A DNA stretch of 64,000 bases from Streptomyces sp. KMM 9044 (GCF_024701375.2 NZ_CP113910.1:5332001-5396000); one strand, 5' to 3'; counted from the stretch's first letter, positions 35,348 through 47,068 are shown. Notes: generated by a model not told the origin, from the sequence alone. A program made the numbers and translations.

Positions 35348-36970
35348 ATGACTAGTCAGACCATCATCGACGCGACGGGACCCGGGGACGGGACACCTTC
35401 GGACGCCCCGTCGGACACGGCACCCGGCAGAGGGCTTCGCGGCCACCCCTGGCTCACCCTCTTCACCGTCGCCGTCGGCGTCATGATGGTGGCCCTCGAC
35501 GGCACCATCGTCGCCATCGCCAACCCCGTCATCGCCAGTGATCTGGGAGCCCGTTTCGCCGAGGTCCAGTGGATCACCAACGCGTACTTCCTCGCCCTCG
35601 CGGTCTCCCTGATCACCGCCGGCAAGCTCGGTGACCGGTTCGGCCACCGGCAGACCTTCCTCATCGGCGTCGTCGGCTTCGCCGCCGCCTCGGGTGCGAT
35701 CGGCCTGTCCGACAGCATCGCGTCGGTCATCGTCTTCCGTGTCCTGCAAGGCCTGTTCGGCGCGCTGCTGATGCCGGCCGCGCTGGGCCTGCTGCGGGCG
35801 ACCTTCCCGGCCGAGAAGCTCAACATGGCCATCGGCATCTGGGGCATGGTCATCGGTGCCTCCACCGCCGGCGGCCCGATCCTCGGCGGTGTCCTCGTCG
35901 AGCACGTCAGCTGGCAGTCGGTCTTCTGGATCAACGTCCCGGTCGGCGTCGTCGCGCTCGCCCTCGGCGTGTGGATCCTGCTCGACCACCGCGCGGAGAA
36001 CCGCCCGCACTCCTTCGACATCCCCGGCATCGGCCTGCTGTCCGGTGCGATGTTCTGCCTCGTCTGGGCGCTGATCAAGGCCCCCGAGTGGGGCTGGGGG
36101 GACCTCAAGACCTGGGGTTTCATCGCCGTCGCCGGGGTGCTCTTCACCGTCTTCGCCCTCTGGGAGAAGCGGGTCAAGGAGCCGTTGATCCCGCCGGCGA
36201 TGTTCCGCTCCGTCCCGCTGTCCGCGGGTGTCGTGCTGATGGTCCTCATGGCCATCGCCTTCATGGGCGGCCTGTTCTTCGTCACCTTCTACCTGCAGAA
36301 CGTGCACGGCCTGAGCCCGGTCGACGCCGGTCTGCACCTGCTGCCGCTCACCGGCATGATGATCGTCGGCTCCCCGCTGGCCGGCGTGGTCATCACCAAG
36401 GCCGGTCCGCGGATCCCGCTGGCCGGCGGCATGGCCTGCACCGCGATGGCCATGTTCGGCATCTCCACACTCGAGAAGGACACCGGCAGCGGCGTGATGT
36501 CCCTCTGGTTCGCCCTGCTGGGTCTCGGCCTGGCGCCCGTCATGGTCGGCGCCACCGAGGTCATCGTGGGCAACGCGCCGCTGGAGCTCTCCGGTGTCGC
36601 CGGCGGTCTCCAGCAGGCCGCCATGCAGGTCGGCGGCAGCCTCGGTACAGCCGCGCTGGGTGCGGTGATGGCCTCCGAGGTCGACAGCGACCTCGCGGAC
36701 AACTGGGCGGGCGCGGGGCTCCCGCCGCTCACCCCGGAGCAGAGCGCGCAGGCCGCCGAGGCCGTCCAGGTGGGCGTGCCCCCGGTGAGCGAGCAGATGC
36801 CCCCCGAGATGGTCGCGACGGTCACCGGGGTGGCGCACGACACCTTCCTCTCCGGCATGAGCACGGCTTCCCTGGTCGCCACCGCGGTCGCCGTCGTGGC
36901 GGTGGGCGTCGCCCTCCTCGCCAAGCGCGGTGAGAACGCGGAGGCCGGCGCGGGCGGCGGCCACATCTGA
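35348..36970 (+). CDS. DHA2-family MFS drug exporter (14 TMS)
   Basis: A 540-residue proton-driven exporter. Motif A reads GKLGDRFGHRQTFLIG, motif D1 is around VALDGTIVAIANPVI, and motif C is IGASTAGGPILGGVLVEH. About 14 membrane segments span the length, with a long loop near residues 425-475 (DSDLADNWAGAGLPPLTPEQ). ATG at 35348 is favoured over the upstream in-frame ATG because the promoter -10 ends 8 nt earlier. Divergence from TetR suggests drug-inducible efflux. Confidence 0.93.
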   Translation: MTSQTIIDATGPGDGTPSDAPSDTAPGRGLRGHPWLTLFTVAVGVMMVALDGTIVAIANPVIASDLGARFAEVQWITNAYFLALAVSLITAGKLGDRFGHRQTFLIGVVGFAAASGAIGLSDSIASVIVFRVLQGLFGALLMPAALGLLRATFPAEKLNMAIGIWGMVIGASTAGGPILGGVLVEHVSWQSVFWINVPVGVVALALGVWILLDHRAENRPHSFDIPGIGLLSGAMFCLVWALIKAPEWGWGDLKTWGFIAVAGVLFTVFALWEKRVKEPLIPPAMFRSVPLSAGVVLMVLMAIAFMGGLFFVTFYLQNVHGLSPVDAGLHLLPLTGMMIVGSPLAGVVITKAGPRIPLAGGMACTAMAMFGISTLEKDTGSGVMSLWFALLGLGLAPVMVGATEVIVGNAPLELSGVAGGLQQAAMQVGGSLGTAALGAVMASEVDSDLADNWAGAGLPPLTPEQSAQAAEAVQVGVPPVSEQMPPEMVATVTGVAHDTFLSGMSTASLVATAVAVVAVGVALLAKRGENAEAGAGGGHI

Positions 36971-37090
36971 CGGCTCCGGTGACCGGGTTCGCTCATCAGG
37001 GTGAACCGCTGGGGTGATCCCTCCCGTTCGGAGGGTGCCGCAGGTCACAGTGGGTCAGGTCCTCCGCAGGGCCTGGAGGATGCCGGGTGC

Positions 37091-37119
37091 GGCGCGCTGC
37101 TGGAGGGGGGCAGCGCGCC
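37091..37119. repeat. Hairpin after the MFS gene
   Basis: GGCGCGCTGC and GCAGCGCGCC form a perfect 10-bp stem with a 9-nt G-rich loop, 120 nt after the exporter stop. It may be a terminator. Confidence 0.45.
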
Positions 37120-37178
37120 GGCAGCGGCTCGCCCGTTCTCGCTCCGGGGGCATTCACGCCCCGAGTGGGGGTCCTCGC

Positions 37179-37574
37179 GTGTCGAACCCCACTACACCCC
37201 AACCGACTACCGCGTTCAGGGAGTTGATGATGGCGAGCTTCGGAGACAGCGCGCGCGGGCACCCCCGCTCACGTGGCCGGGCGTGGTCAGGATGGGGGTC
37301 CCCCCTGCTCGAGCGAAGCCGAGAGCTTGGGGGAGGGCCGGATCGCGCGACGCTCGAAATCATCGGAGTCATCTGCGCGGTCGCCGGATTCTTCGTACTG
37401 GGGATCGTCCTCGGCCCGGTGGCGATGGTCTGCGGCTGGCTCGCCATGGGCCGCAGCTGGTCCGGGGCCCGCCCGGTCCAGGCGGTGGTCGCGCTGGTTC
37501 TGGGCGCCATCGACACGCTGCTGGCGATCATCTGGCTGGCCTCGGCCACCGGATCGGGCTACGGAATGTTCTGA
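37179..37574 (+). CDS. Small DUF4190-like membrane protein containing an in-frame repeat element
   Basis: About 131 residues from a GTG with weak ribosome site. The C-terminal half is the conserved part: TLEIIGVICAVAGFFVLGIV, LGPVAMVCGWLAMGRSW and VQAVVALVLGAIDTLLAIIW, i.e. two membrane helices of the DUF4190 type. The N-terminal half (residues about 35-55, WGSPLLERSRELGGGPD) is encoded by a palindromic Streptomyces intergenic repeat. Start choice is uncertain; an ATG pair further in is possible. Confidence 0.6.
   Translation: MSNPTTPQPTTAFRELMMASFGDSARGHPRSRGRAWSGWGSPLLERSRELGGGPDRATLEIIGVICAVAGFFVLGIVLGPVAMVCGWLAMGRSWSGARPVQAVVALVLGAIDTLLAIIWLASATGSGYGMF
37294..37335. repeat. Dispersed palindromic element (GGGGGTCCCCCC...GCTTGGGGGAG type)
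   Basis: The unit starts GGGGGTCCCCCCTGCTCGAG and continues CGAAGCCGAGAGCTTGGGGG. I recognise it from memory as a small repeat scattered through Streptomyces genomes, usually between genes. Here it lies inside a coding sequence. A degenerate relative is at 43135-43171. Confidence 0.75.
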
Positions 37575-37917
37575 CCACCCCGGGTTTTGGCCCGGATCCC
37601 GACTCCGCTGCTCAATTCGGCGAGCGATCACGTGCCATGCTTTCAGGGCTCGGCCGCGCCCGGCCTGCCTGCATCTGCGACGCGCTCTGAAGGCCGTATC
37701 GGCACGGCGTCATCACGCCGGGTAATTGCGCAGCAGAGTCGATCCCGACTCTGCTGCTCTATTCGGGGGAGGGTCACGCACCGCATCCGAGAGGGGCCGG
37801 CCGGGGCCGGACCGCCTCCTCGCGAGGCCCGTTCCCTGCGCCCCGTCGACAGGCCGGTGTCACTCTCCGCAATGGAGCAACAGAGTCGATCCCGACGGAA
37901 ATCTCCGCGGCGGAACG
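37575..37917. repeat. Gene-free region with three copies of a GATCCCGACTC repeat
   Basis: Copy 1 (37592-37622) reads GATCCCGACTCCGCTGCTCA then ATTCGG. Copy 2 (about 37730-37768) is a full inverted repeat, GCAGCAGAGTCG-ATCC-CGACTCTGCTGC, followed by TCTATTCGG. Copy 3 (about 37880-37896) reads CAACAGAGTCGATCCCGACG. Flanks differ between copies. No reading frame is credible. This could be a small non-coding repeat family or the remains of a tandem insertion. Confidence 0.6.
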
Positions 37918-37956
37918 GCGGAAGGGCCTCCGGCGAAACGCCGGAGGCCCTTCCGC
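37918..37956. terminator. Strong terminator after aceE
   Basis: A perfect 18-bp stem with an AAA loop, 20 nt downstream of the aceE stop. The stem begins GCGGAAGGGCCTCCGGCG. It is symmetrical and would also stop plus-strand transcription. Confidence 0.9.
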
Positions 37957-37976
37957 ATGCGCCGCCCGCGGGTGTG

Positions 37977-40724
<2,748 letters not shown>

Positions 40725-41133
40725 GCTGTTCCTTACCTGTCGAAGGGCCCTGAGGAGCCCGCTGCTTCACTGACGTAGCCGGGTCTGCGCGCTCCCCATG
40801 GTCCACCCCGGGGCCGCACACGTCATCTCTACCGATAGGTAGCCGGCACGCGACACCGGTACGGTGGCGTACGGAGCGAATCTCGCGTTCATGCGAGTCT
40901 CGTACCCGTATGCAGTTCCCAAACGCCCATTCGGGGCACAAGGGTGTGGTGTGAGTCACTGTGGGCCAGGATGATGTGCCTGGAGTTGCGGTGACCCGGT
41001 CAGGATCGTCACCGTTTAGGCGGTCCGGGCGGCCGGGTACTTGCGCGATCCGCCCTGCCCGTGTGGACTACGGCCAATGCCGCGCGCCCGCGCGTGGCTG
41101 AGATATTCCCAAACCATGATCAGGAGGCACCCC
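40725..41133. other. Long divergent regulatory region between aceE and DUF3052
   Basis: 409 nt without a gene. It contains CTACC-GATA-GGTAG at 40829-40842, the imperfect repeat TCTCGC-GTTCAT-GCGAG near 40883-40899, and a comparatively AT-rich patch at 40880-40980 where both promoters probably lie. In Streptomyces aceE expression is regulated, and this is the place where regulators would bind. Confidence 0.5.
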
Positions 41134-41571
41134 GTGAGCGCGACCGCGGACCACGCGGAGGAGCGGACGAACCCTGCCGCCAGGCTGGGTTTCCAGCCCG
41201 GGCAGGTGGTCCAGGAGATCGGCTACGACGACGACGTCGACCAGGAGCTCCGCGAGGCCATCGAGGGCGTCATCGAGAGCGACCTTGTCGACGAGGACTA
41301 CGACGACGTGGCTGACGCCGTTGTGCTGTGGTTCCGCGACGACGACGGCGACCTGACGGATGCGCTGGTGGACGCCGGCACGTACATCGAGGAGGGCGGG
41401 GCGATCCTGCTCCTCACGCCAAAGACCGGCCGTTCGGGGTACGTGGAGCCGAGCGACATCTCGGAAGCCGCCACCACGGCCGGCCTGACCGCCGCCAAGA
41501 GCGTCAGCGTCGGCAAGGACTGGAGCGGCAGCCGGCTGGCGACGCCGAAGGCGGCCAAGTCGCGGAGGTAG
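41134..41571 (+). CDS. DUF3052 protein
   Basis: A 145-residue acidic protein of the DUF3052 family, conserved beside aceE in Streptomyces. GTG at 41134 has AGGAGG at 6 nt. It reads VSATADHAEERTNPAARLG, GFQPGQVVQEIGYDDDVDQE, ADAVVLWFRDDDGDLTDAL and a basic tail KDWSGSRLATPKAAKSRR. There are no membrane segments or catalytic motifs. Function unknown. Confidence 0.85.
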   Translation: MSATADHAEERTNPAARLGFQPGQVVQEIGYDDDVDQELREAIEGVIESDLVDEDYDDVADAVVLWFRDDDGDLTDALVDAGTYIEEGGAILLLTPKTGRSGYVEPSDISEAATTAGLTAAKSVSVGKDWSGSRLATPKAAKSRR

Positions 41572-41746
41572 CCGCGTCCCGGAGGTAGTCACGACGGCCC
41601 CGCCCCGGCGGGCAGCCGTATCCCGTCTTTCCACCGGACGGGCTGACCGGTTCAGCCCGTCCGGACCGTTGTCGTACCCCCTGCGTAGGGTGTTCCCAGG
41701 GAACAGGCCGGGCACAGCACCCCCCCCCGAAGGGACGAACCAGGCG

Positions 41747-42205
41747 ATGGCGATCCAGGTCGGCGATCACGCCCCCGACTTCGAGCTCAGGGACAACCAC
41801 GGCGCGCCCGTGCGGTTGTCCGACCACCGCGGCCGTCGGAACGTGGTGCTCGTCTTCTACCCCTTCGCCTTCACCAGCGTGTGCACCGACGAGCTGCGCG
41901 CCCTGCGTGACGGCCTGGACCGCCTCGCCGGCCGAGGTACCCAACTGCTCGCCGTCTCGACCGACTCCGTCCACACCCTGCGCGTCTTCGCCGAGCAGGA
42001 GAACCTGGAGTACCCCCTGCTGTCGGACTTCTGGCCGCACGGGAACGTCTCGCGCGCCTACGGCGTCTTCGACGAGGGCAAGGGCTGCGCCGTTCGGGGG
42101 ACCTTCGTCATCGACCGCGAGGGTCTCGTACGGTGGACGGTCGTCAACGCGCTGGCCGACGCACGTGACCTGGACGGCTACATCGAGGCGCTCGACGCGC
42201 TGTGA
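41747..42205 (+). CDS. Peroxiredoxin (AhpE-like)
   Basis: A thioredoxin-fold peroxidase of 152 residues. MAIQVGDHAPDFELRDNHG and VVLVFYPFAFTSVCTDELRA carry the peroxidatic cysteine in TSVCTDE, close to the canonical T-x-x-C. No resolving cysteine occurs at the usual C-terminal 2-Cys position; one other cysteine is in GKGCAVRG. The AhpE group uses external thiols. It lies between DUF3052 and terD on the same strand, next to a stress-response locus. A run of nine C precedes it at 41720-41728. Confidence 0.9.
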   Translation: MAIQVGDHAPDFELRDNHGAPVRLSDHRGRRNVVLVFYPFAFTSVCTDELRALRDGLDRLAGRGTQLLAVSTDSVHTLRVFAEQENLEYPLLSDFWPHGNVSRAYGVFDEGKGCAVRGTFVIDREGLVRWTVVNALADARDLDGYIEALDAL

Positions 42206-42265
42206 GCACGTCCGGCAGCGGTGATTTCCGGGTATTGGGGCCTGCGGTGGCCGGGAACCCGTTAC

Positions 42266-42271
42266 TAGGAT
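42266..42271 (+). promoter_or_regulatory. -10 element TAGGAT of terD
   Basis: TAGGAT, 66 nt before the terD start. GGGAAC at 42253-42258 precedes it, too close to be its -35. The GGGAAC could belong to an overlapping ECF-type promoter (CGTTG lies about 18 nt further downstream), but this is uncertain. Confidence 0.4.
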
Positions 42272-42337
42272 CGACTCGTTGATCCGATATCCAACGCACG
42301 ACGGGGCTTCCCGCCCCCGGACATCAATGGAGGACTC

Positions 42338-42913
42338 GTGGGAGTCAGCCTCAGCAAGGGCGGCAACGTATCGCTGACCAAGGAGGCGCCGGGCCTGACC
42401 GCGGTCATCGTCGGACTGGGGTGGGACGTCCGCACCACGACCGGCACCGACTTCGACCTGGACGCCAGTGCGCTGCTGGTGAACAACACGGGCAAGGTCA
42501 CCAACGACGCCAACTTCGTCTTCTTCAACAACCTCAAGAGCCCCGACGGCTCGGTCGAGCACACCGGCGACAACCTCACCGGTGAGGGCGAGGGCGACGA
42601 CGAGCAGATCAAGGTCAACCTCGCGGGCGTGCCCGCGGAGATCGAGAAGATCGTCTTCCCGGTGTCCATCTACGACGCCGAGAACCGTCAGCAGTCCTTC
42701 GGCCAGGTGCGCAACGCGTTCATCCGCGTCGTCAACCAGGCCGGCGGTGCCGAGATCGCCCGCTACGACCTGTCGGAGGACGCCTCCACGGAGACGGCGA
42801 TGGTCTTCGGTGAGCTGTACCGGCACGGCGCCGAGTGGAAGTTCCGCGCCATCGGCCAGGGCTACGCCTCCGGTCTGCGCGGCATCGCGCAGGACTTCGG
42901 CGTGAACGTCTGA
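42338..42913 (+). CDS. terD: TerD-family tellurium/stress resistance protein
   Basis: A 191-residue TerD protein. It starts GTG ([19 protein letters not shown]) with GGAGG 4 nt away. The Ca-binding acidic strand-loop motifs are intact: [49 protein letters not shown]. The C-terminal [20 protein letters not shown] and [19 protein letters not shown] are diagnostic. TerD is a Ca-binding protein of the Ter complex. It heads the Ter operon and is about 75% identical by eye to the next gene. Confidence 0.95.
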   Translation: MGVSLSKGGNVSLTKEAPGLTAVIVGLGWDVRTTTGTDFDLDASALLVNNTGKVTNDANFVFFNNLKSPDGSVEHTGDNLTGEGEGDDEQIKVNLAGVPAEIEKIVFPVSIYDAENRQQSFGQVRNAFIRVVNQAGGAEIARYDLSEDASTETAMVFGELYRHGAEWKFRAIGQGYASGLRGIAQDFGVNV

Positions 42914-42954
42914 GACGCTCGCACCCCGGGGCCGGCCGTCTCGCACGGCTGTTC

Positions 42955-42991
42955 CGTCCGGCGCCGCACGGTTTACGCGCGGCGCCGGACG
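42955..42991. terminator. Hairpin after the first terD
   Basis: A 13-bp perfect stem, CGTCCGGCGCCGC / GCGGCGCCGGACG, with an 11-nt loop, 42 nt past the stop. It may attenuate read-through to the second terD. Confidence 0.75.
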
Positions 42992-43134
42992 CGCAGGAGA
43001 CCACCTGAGAAACATCACGGGCCTGTCTCTGGGTTCGTCCGGACTCCGGGCGACAACGCCTGGCAGGGCCCCGGCGCGCGGGGGCTGGTGCGTGCATCTG
43101 CAAGGCGGAGGAGGAAGCCGGCGCGAGGGGAGAC

Positions 43135-43171
43135 GGTCCCTGCTCGAGCTCGTCGAGGGCTCGGGGGAGTC
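43135..43171. repeat. Degenerate copy of the dispersed Streptomyces palindromic element
   Basis: It contains GGTCCCTGCTCGAGCTCGTC followed by GAGGGCTCGGGGGAG. It is related to the element at 37294. The whole space 42914-43264 has no gene; this element and the hairpin at 42955 are its only features. Confidence 0.6.
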
Positions 43172-43264
43172 GGCGGCCGACGACAACGCGGCAGATGTGC
43201 GTGCCAGGCCTCGCGTCCCCCGGGACGAACCGGAAGACAGGCCCCAAGGGGAGGGACCAGCAAC

Positions 43265-43840
43265 ATGGGCGTCACGCTCGCCAAGGGAGGCAATGTCTCC
43301 CTGTCCAAGGCCGCACCGAACCTCACGCAGGTGATGATCGGGCTCGGCTGGGACGCACGCTCCACCACGGGAGCCCCCTTCGACCTCGACGCCAGCGCGC
43401 TGGTGTGCAGCGACGGCCGGGTCATGGGGGACGAGTGGTTCATCTTCTACAACCAGCTCACGAGCCCGGACGGCTCGGTCGAGCACACCGGCGACAACCT
43501 CACCGGCGAGGGCGACGGCGACGACGAGTCCCTGATGGTCGACCTCTCCAAGGTGCCGGCCCGGTGCGACAAGATCGTTTTCCCGGTCTCCATCCACCTG
43601 GCCGACGACCGCGGTCAGGCTTTCGGTCAGGTCGGCAATGCTTTCATCCGAGTGGTGAATCAGGCGGACGGTCAGGAGCTCGCCCGCTACGACCTCTCGG
43701 AGGACGCCTCCACGGAAACCGCGATGATCTTCGGCGAGCTCTACCGCTATCGGGGCGAGTGGAAGTTCAGAGCGGTGGGGCAGGGGTACGCGTCGGGGCT
43801 TCGGGGTATCGCCCTAGACTTCGGAGTCAATGTTTCGTAA
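43265..43840 (+). CDS. terD: TerD-family protein, second copy
   Basis: A 191-residue paralogue of the preceding gene. It reads [68 protein letters not shown] and [17 protein letters not shown], with all acidic Ca-binding positions kept. AAGGGGAGGGA precedes the ATG by 6 nt. Two nearly equal TerD copies in tandem suggest that they form mixed assemblies on the membrane with the TerC-like protein downstream. Confidence 0.95.
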   Translation: MGVTLAKGGNVSLSKAAPNLTQVMIGLGWDARSTTGAPFDLDASALVCSDGRVMGDEWFIFYNQLTSPDGSVEHTGDNLTGEGDGDDESLMVDLSKVPARCDKIVFPVSIHLADDRGQAFGQVGNAFIRVVNQADGQELARYDLSEDASTETAMIFGELYRYRGEWKFRAVGQGYASGLRGIALDFGVNVS

Positions 43841-43915
43841 AGCCGACTATGGCGACGGGGAGAGTCTCCTCCGGAGATCGTCCGGGGGAGCTCCCCACAC
43901 ATGATGGGGTAGCCA

Positions 43916-45055
43916 GTGGTTCTGAAAACCTTCGGCTGGTCGTTCGCGGTCACCGCGCTCGGCCTGGTCGCAGCGATCCTCTTCGGGGGGTGGACCGCCT
44001 TCGGTATCGTGGCGATCCTCTCGATCCTCGAGATCTCGCTGTCCTTCGACAACGCGGTGGTCAACGCCGGAATCCTGAAGAAGATGAATGCCTTCTGGCA
44101 GAAGATCTTCCTCACCATCGGCATCCTGATCGCCGTCTTCGGCATGCGGCTGGTCTTCCCCGTCGTGATCGTCGCCGTCAGCGCCTCGCTCGGCCCGCTC
44201 GAAGCGGTCGATCTCGCTCTCAGTGACAAGGACCGCTACCAGGAGCTGGTCACCGACGCGCACCCGTCGATCGCCGCCTTCGGTGGTATGTTCCTGCTGA
44301 TGATCTTCCTGGACTTCGTCTTCGAGGACCGGGACATCAAGTGGCTGACCTGGATCGAGCGTCCGCTGGCCAAGCTCGGCAAGGTCGACATGCTGTCGGT
44401 CTGCATCGCGCTGGTCGTCCTGCTGACCGCCTCCCTGACGGTCGGGGTCAATGCCCACCAGCACGGCGGCACCCATGTCGACAAGGCGGAAACGGTTCTC
44501 CTCGCCGGTATCGGCGGTTTGATCACCTACATGATCGTGAGCGGGCTCTCCGGCTTCTTCGAGAACCGGCTCGAGGAGCAGGAGGAACGCGAGCACGAGG
44601 CCGAGGAGAAGGCCGAGCGGGCCGGCAAGCCCAAGACGGCCCTCGCCATCGGCGGCCAGGCCGCGTTCTTCATGTTCCTCTACCTCGAGGTCCTGGACGC
44701 CTCCTTCTCCTTCGACGGCGTGATCGGCGCCTTCGCCATCACCAACGACATCGTGCTGATGGCCCTGGGCCTCGGTATCGGCGCCATGTACGTCCGTTCG
44801 CTGACGGTCTACCTGGTGCGCCAGGGCACCCTCGACGAGTACGTCTACCTGGAGCACGGCGCGCACTACGCGATCGGCGCCCTCGCCGCGCTCCTGCTCA
44901 TCACGATCCAGTACGAGGTCAACGAGATCATCACCGGTCTCATCGGTGTCTTCCTGATCGGCCTGTCCTTCTGGTCCTCCGTGCGCCGCAACAGGGCACT
45001 CGCGGAGGCCGAGGGCGGCACGGCCGAGAAGACCGAGGTCTCCTCCGGGGTGTGA
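43916..45055 (+). CDS. DUF475/TerC-like integral membrane protein
   Basis: A 379-residue membrane protein starting at GTG. About eight to nine helices. Two repeated TerC-type motifs are present: SILEISLSFDNAVVNAGILK near residue 40 and LEVLDASFSFDGVIGAFAIT near residue 260, each with conserved acidic residues inside helices (E-x4-FDNA and E-x4-FDG). A charged coiled region, ENRLEEQEEREHEAEEKAER, lies in the middle. TerC proteins exchange metal ions, probably Mn. It is the membrane anchor of the Ter system here, 75 nt downstream of the second terD. Confidence 0.9.
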   Translation: MVLKTFGWSFAVTALGLVAAILFGGWTAFGIVAILSILEISLSFDNAVVNAGILKKMNAFWQKIFLTIGILIAVFGMRLVFPVVIVAVSASLGPLEAVDLALSDKDRYQELVTDAHPSIAAFGGMFLLMIFLDFVFEDRDIKWLTWIERPLAKLGKVDMLSVCIALVVLLTASLTVGVNAHQHGGTHVDKAETVLLAGIGGLITYMIVSGLSGFFENRLEEQEEREHEAEEKAERAGKPKTALAIGGQAAFFMFLYLEVLDASFSFDGVIGAFAITNDIVLMALGLGIGAMYVRSLTVYLVRQGTLDEYVYLEHGAHYAIGALAALLLITIQYEVNEIITGLIGVFLIGLSFWSSVRRNRALAEAEGGTAEKTEVSSGV

Positions 45056-45083
45056 CAGCCCTCCGGGTGAGGAACGCTCTGTT

Positions 45084-45123
45084 CGGGGCGGCCGTCGCGG
45101 ACCAGTCCTCGACGGCCGCCCCG
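45084..45123. terminator. Terminator after the DUF475 gene
   Basis: A perfect 14-bp stem, CGGGGCGGCCGTCG / CGACGGCCGCCCCG, with a 12-nt loop, 28 nt past the stop. Three GGGCAGCA direct repeats follow at about 45168-45192. Confidence 0.75.
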
Positions 45124-45238
45124 ACGGCCGTCCGGAGCCCGCCCGGGCGCCGGACGGCCGGACACGTGCGGGCAGCAGGGCAGCAGGGCAGCAGGACCAG
45201 CGGGGCAGCGGGGTTCGACGAATGGACTTGGGGCGGGA

Positions 45239-45976
45239 ATGGGCTTCCTGGACGGACTGCGGCGCGGAAACGACAGTGCCTTCGACTCGGGCAACGCGGC
45301 CACCAACGCCATCGAGCTGACAAAGCGGAATGCGCAGGTGTCCCTGACCAGACAGGGCGCGGCCACCGGAAACCTCCGGATCAACCTGAGCTGGCGGATG
45401 CGCACCTCCGACCTGGGCGGCTCCCAGCGGGAGAGCCTGCTGCGCCACCCCCTCAAGGCGCTCAGGCCTCCGGAGGTCATCGCCCACAGCCAGAGCATGG
45501 TCAACGTCGACCTGGACCTCGGCTGCCTGTACGAGCTCCAGGACGGCACCAAGGGCGTGGTCCAGCCGCTCGGCGGCCTCCTCGGCGACGTCAACGGGCC
45601 GCCGTACGTCAAGCTCAGCGGCGACGACCGGTTCGGCTCGGGCTCCGGGGAGACGATCTACGTCAACCTGGACCACCGCGAGAACATCAAACGCCTGCTG
45701 GTCTTCGTGTACATCTACGACCAGACGCCCGCCTTCGACCGGACCCAGGCCATGGTCACGCTCTACCCCAGCAACGGCCCGCGGATCGAGATAGGCCTGG
45801 ACGAACGCCATCCGCAGGCCCGCTCCTGCGCCGTGGTGATGATCGAGAACGCCAGGGACGAGCTCATCGTCCACCGCGAGGTGAAGTTCGTCTACGGCTT
45901 CCAGGGAGAACTGGACCGCCTCTACGGCTGGGGCCTGCAGTGGGGGCGCGGCTTCAAGTCGAAGACGGGCCGCTAG
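45239..45976 (+). CDS. TerA/TerD-superfamily protein
   Basis: A 245-residue protein of the TerA-like branch. The N-terminal tag MGFLDGLRRGNDSAFDSGN precedes a TerD-like beta-sandwich: IELTKRNAQVSLTRQGAATG, NLRINLSWRMRTSDL, VNVDLDLGCLYELQDGTKG, GETIYVNLDHRENIKRLLVF and SCAVVMIENARDELIVHREV. It ends GWGLQWGRGFKSKTGR. It keeps the 'DLDLGCLYEL' acidic core that replaces FDLDASALL of TerD. It lies after the DUF475 gene behind a hairpin, so it may have its own expression level. Confidence 0.85.
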   Translation: MGFLDGLRRGNDSAFDSGNAATNAIELTKRNAQVSLTRQGAATGNLRINLSWRMRTSDLGGSQRESLLRHPLKALRPPEVIAHSQSMVNVDLDLGCLYELQDGTKGVVQPLGGLLGDVNGPPYVKLSGDDRFGSGSGETIYVNLDHRENIKRLLVFVYIYDQTPAFDRTQAMVTLYPSNGPRIEIGLDERHPQARSCAVVMIENARDELIVHREVKFVYGFQGELDRLYGWGLQWGRGFKSKTGR

Positions 45977-46174
45977 TCTTTCGAGCCGGGCTCCTCGGAC
46001 ACGTCGAGCAGCGTCGTCACGAGCGCGGCGATGGGCCCGAGGGCCTCCCGTATCTCGCGTGCCCGTCCTCCGTCACCCCGCGAACCGGTCCGCCGGGTAC
46101 CGCCACGGATCGATGGCGGGTCGATCTCGGCCTGGTCGTAGGGCCGCTCCTCGCGTGGTGCGCCTGTTGCCGGC
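45977..46174. other. Spacer, no recognised gene
   Basis: On the minus strand, one frame reads REIREALGPIAALVTTLLDV, ending before a stop near 45974. It is protein-like but has no start and no family I can name. It may be the end of a lost gene downstream of the GNAT pseudogene. Confidence 0.35.
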
Positions 46175-46735
46175 TCAAGGGCAGGGCATGCTCATGTAAA
46201 GCGCCTGCTCGCCCTCCGAGGGGTGCCGTCGTACAGGGTGGTGTCCAGCCCGCAGAAGGCGAAGCCCACCCGCCGGTGCGCGTGGACCGCCGGCGCGTTG
46301 ACGTTGGTGACCTCCAGCCAGATGTGCCCGGCACCCCGCGTGCGCGAACTCCACCGCGAGCCCCATCAAGGCCCCCGACCCCCCGCCCCCGGTGCTCCGG
46401 AGCGACCTCGATGTCCTCGATGGCCGGCCGCCGGTTCCAGCCGGAGTGCGAGACGGCCATGAACCCGGCCAGGTCGCCGGCCCTCCCGTGCGCGACGAAG
46501 GTACGGGAGTCCGCGCCGCCCTCGCCGTCCCCGTCGTCGTCCGACCCGTCGTCGGGGAACACCTTGGTCACGGGCGGTTCCACCGGCACCTCCCGCAGCG
46601 CGAACCCGTCCTCGGCAACGGTCATCCGGAAGACGGTGCCGGTGGTGAAGGACCCGTCCAGGGCCCCGATGGCCTCGGCATCCCCGGGAACGGCGGTGCG
46701 GTACCGGTAAGCCGTGTCGTCCGCGGTGGTCAGGG
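46175..46735 (-). pseudogene. GNAT N-acetyltransferase with about three frameshifts
   Basis: The N-terminal part (TTADDTAYRYRTAVPGDAEA, IGALDGSFTTGTVFRM, HGRAGDLAGFMAVSHSGWNR, IEDIEVAPEHRGRGVG) is a GNAT of the streptothricin/nourseothricin acetyltransferase-like type with an intact acetyl-CoA loop. Indels near 46367, 46345 and 46214 move the rest into other frames: LMGLAVEFAHARG, HIWLEVTNVNAPAVHAHRRV, GFAFCGLDTTLYDG, SEGEQALYMSMPCP. The start codon position holds CTG rather than ATG. Such a gene would be an antibiotic acetyltransferase if intact. It interrupts the Ter locus. Confidence 0.75.
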
Positions 46736-47068
46736 CAGGACGCTACGACCGCTCCGCCCCGGCACGACATGGTGCGGCCGACCGCGCCCGTCCCGGGCGT
46801 CGAGGCCGACCGCTTCCCCGCCCGGCGCGGGTGTCGAACGGGGCGCTCGGCACGCTGGTGGAGTGTGTACAGGGCCGAACTCCGCATCCGCACCGCCCAG
46901 GACGCTCCGGCCCGCGCACCCGGCGGACTCCCGCACGGCTACGACCGCGGCCGGACCAGCGCTGGTGGAGGGCAGGAGGTTGTCGAAGCCGAGGGCGCGG
47001 GCGGCGGCCAATGTCCCTGGACGGCACACCCCGGGCCTGTCCGGCCGGCGGCCGGGCCCGGCCGGGCC
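46736..47068. other. Gene-free or undecided region
   Basis: 333 nt between the broken acetyltransferase and the TerD gene, both on the minus strand. Several frames are open, but none has a ribosome site or a recognisable family. The best minus-strand frame includes LGFDNLLPSTSAGPAAVVAV but has biased composition later. I do not call a gene. Confidence 0.4.

Noticed and set aside
35321..37048. 575-codon minus-strand open frame opposite the MFS exporter
   Set aside because: Strongly Asp/Glu/His-rich antisense shadow of a membrane protein gene.
43847..45874. 675-codon minus-strand open frame across the DUF475 and TerA-like genes
   Set aside because: Spans two real genes and their spacer; acidic, repetitive composition of an antisense frame.
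46730..47029. Possible minus-strand gene between the GNAT remnant and TerD
   Set aside because: Only its first 40 residues look protein-like; no family, no ribosome site; left as undecided spacer.
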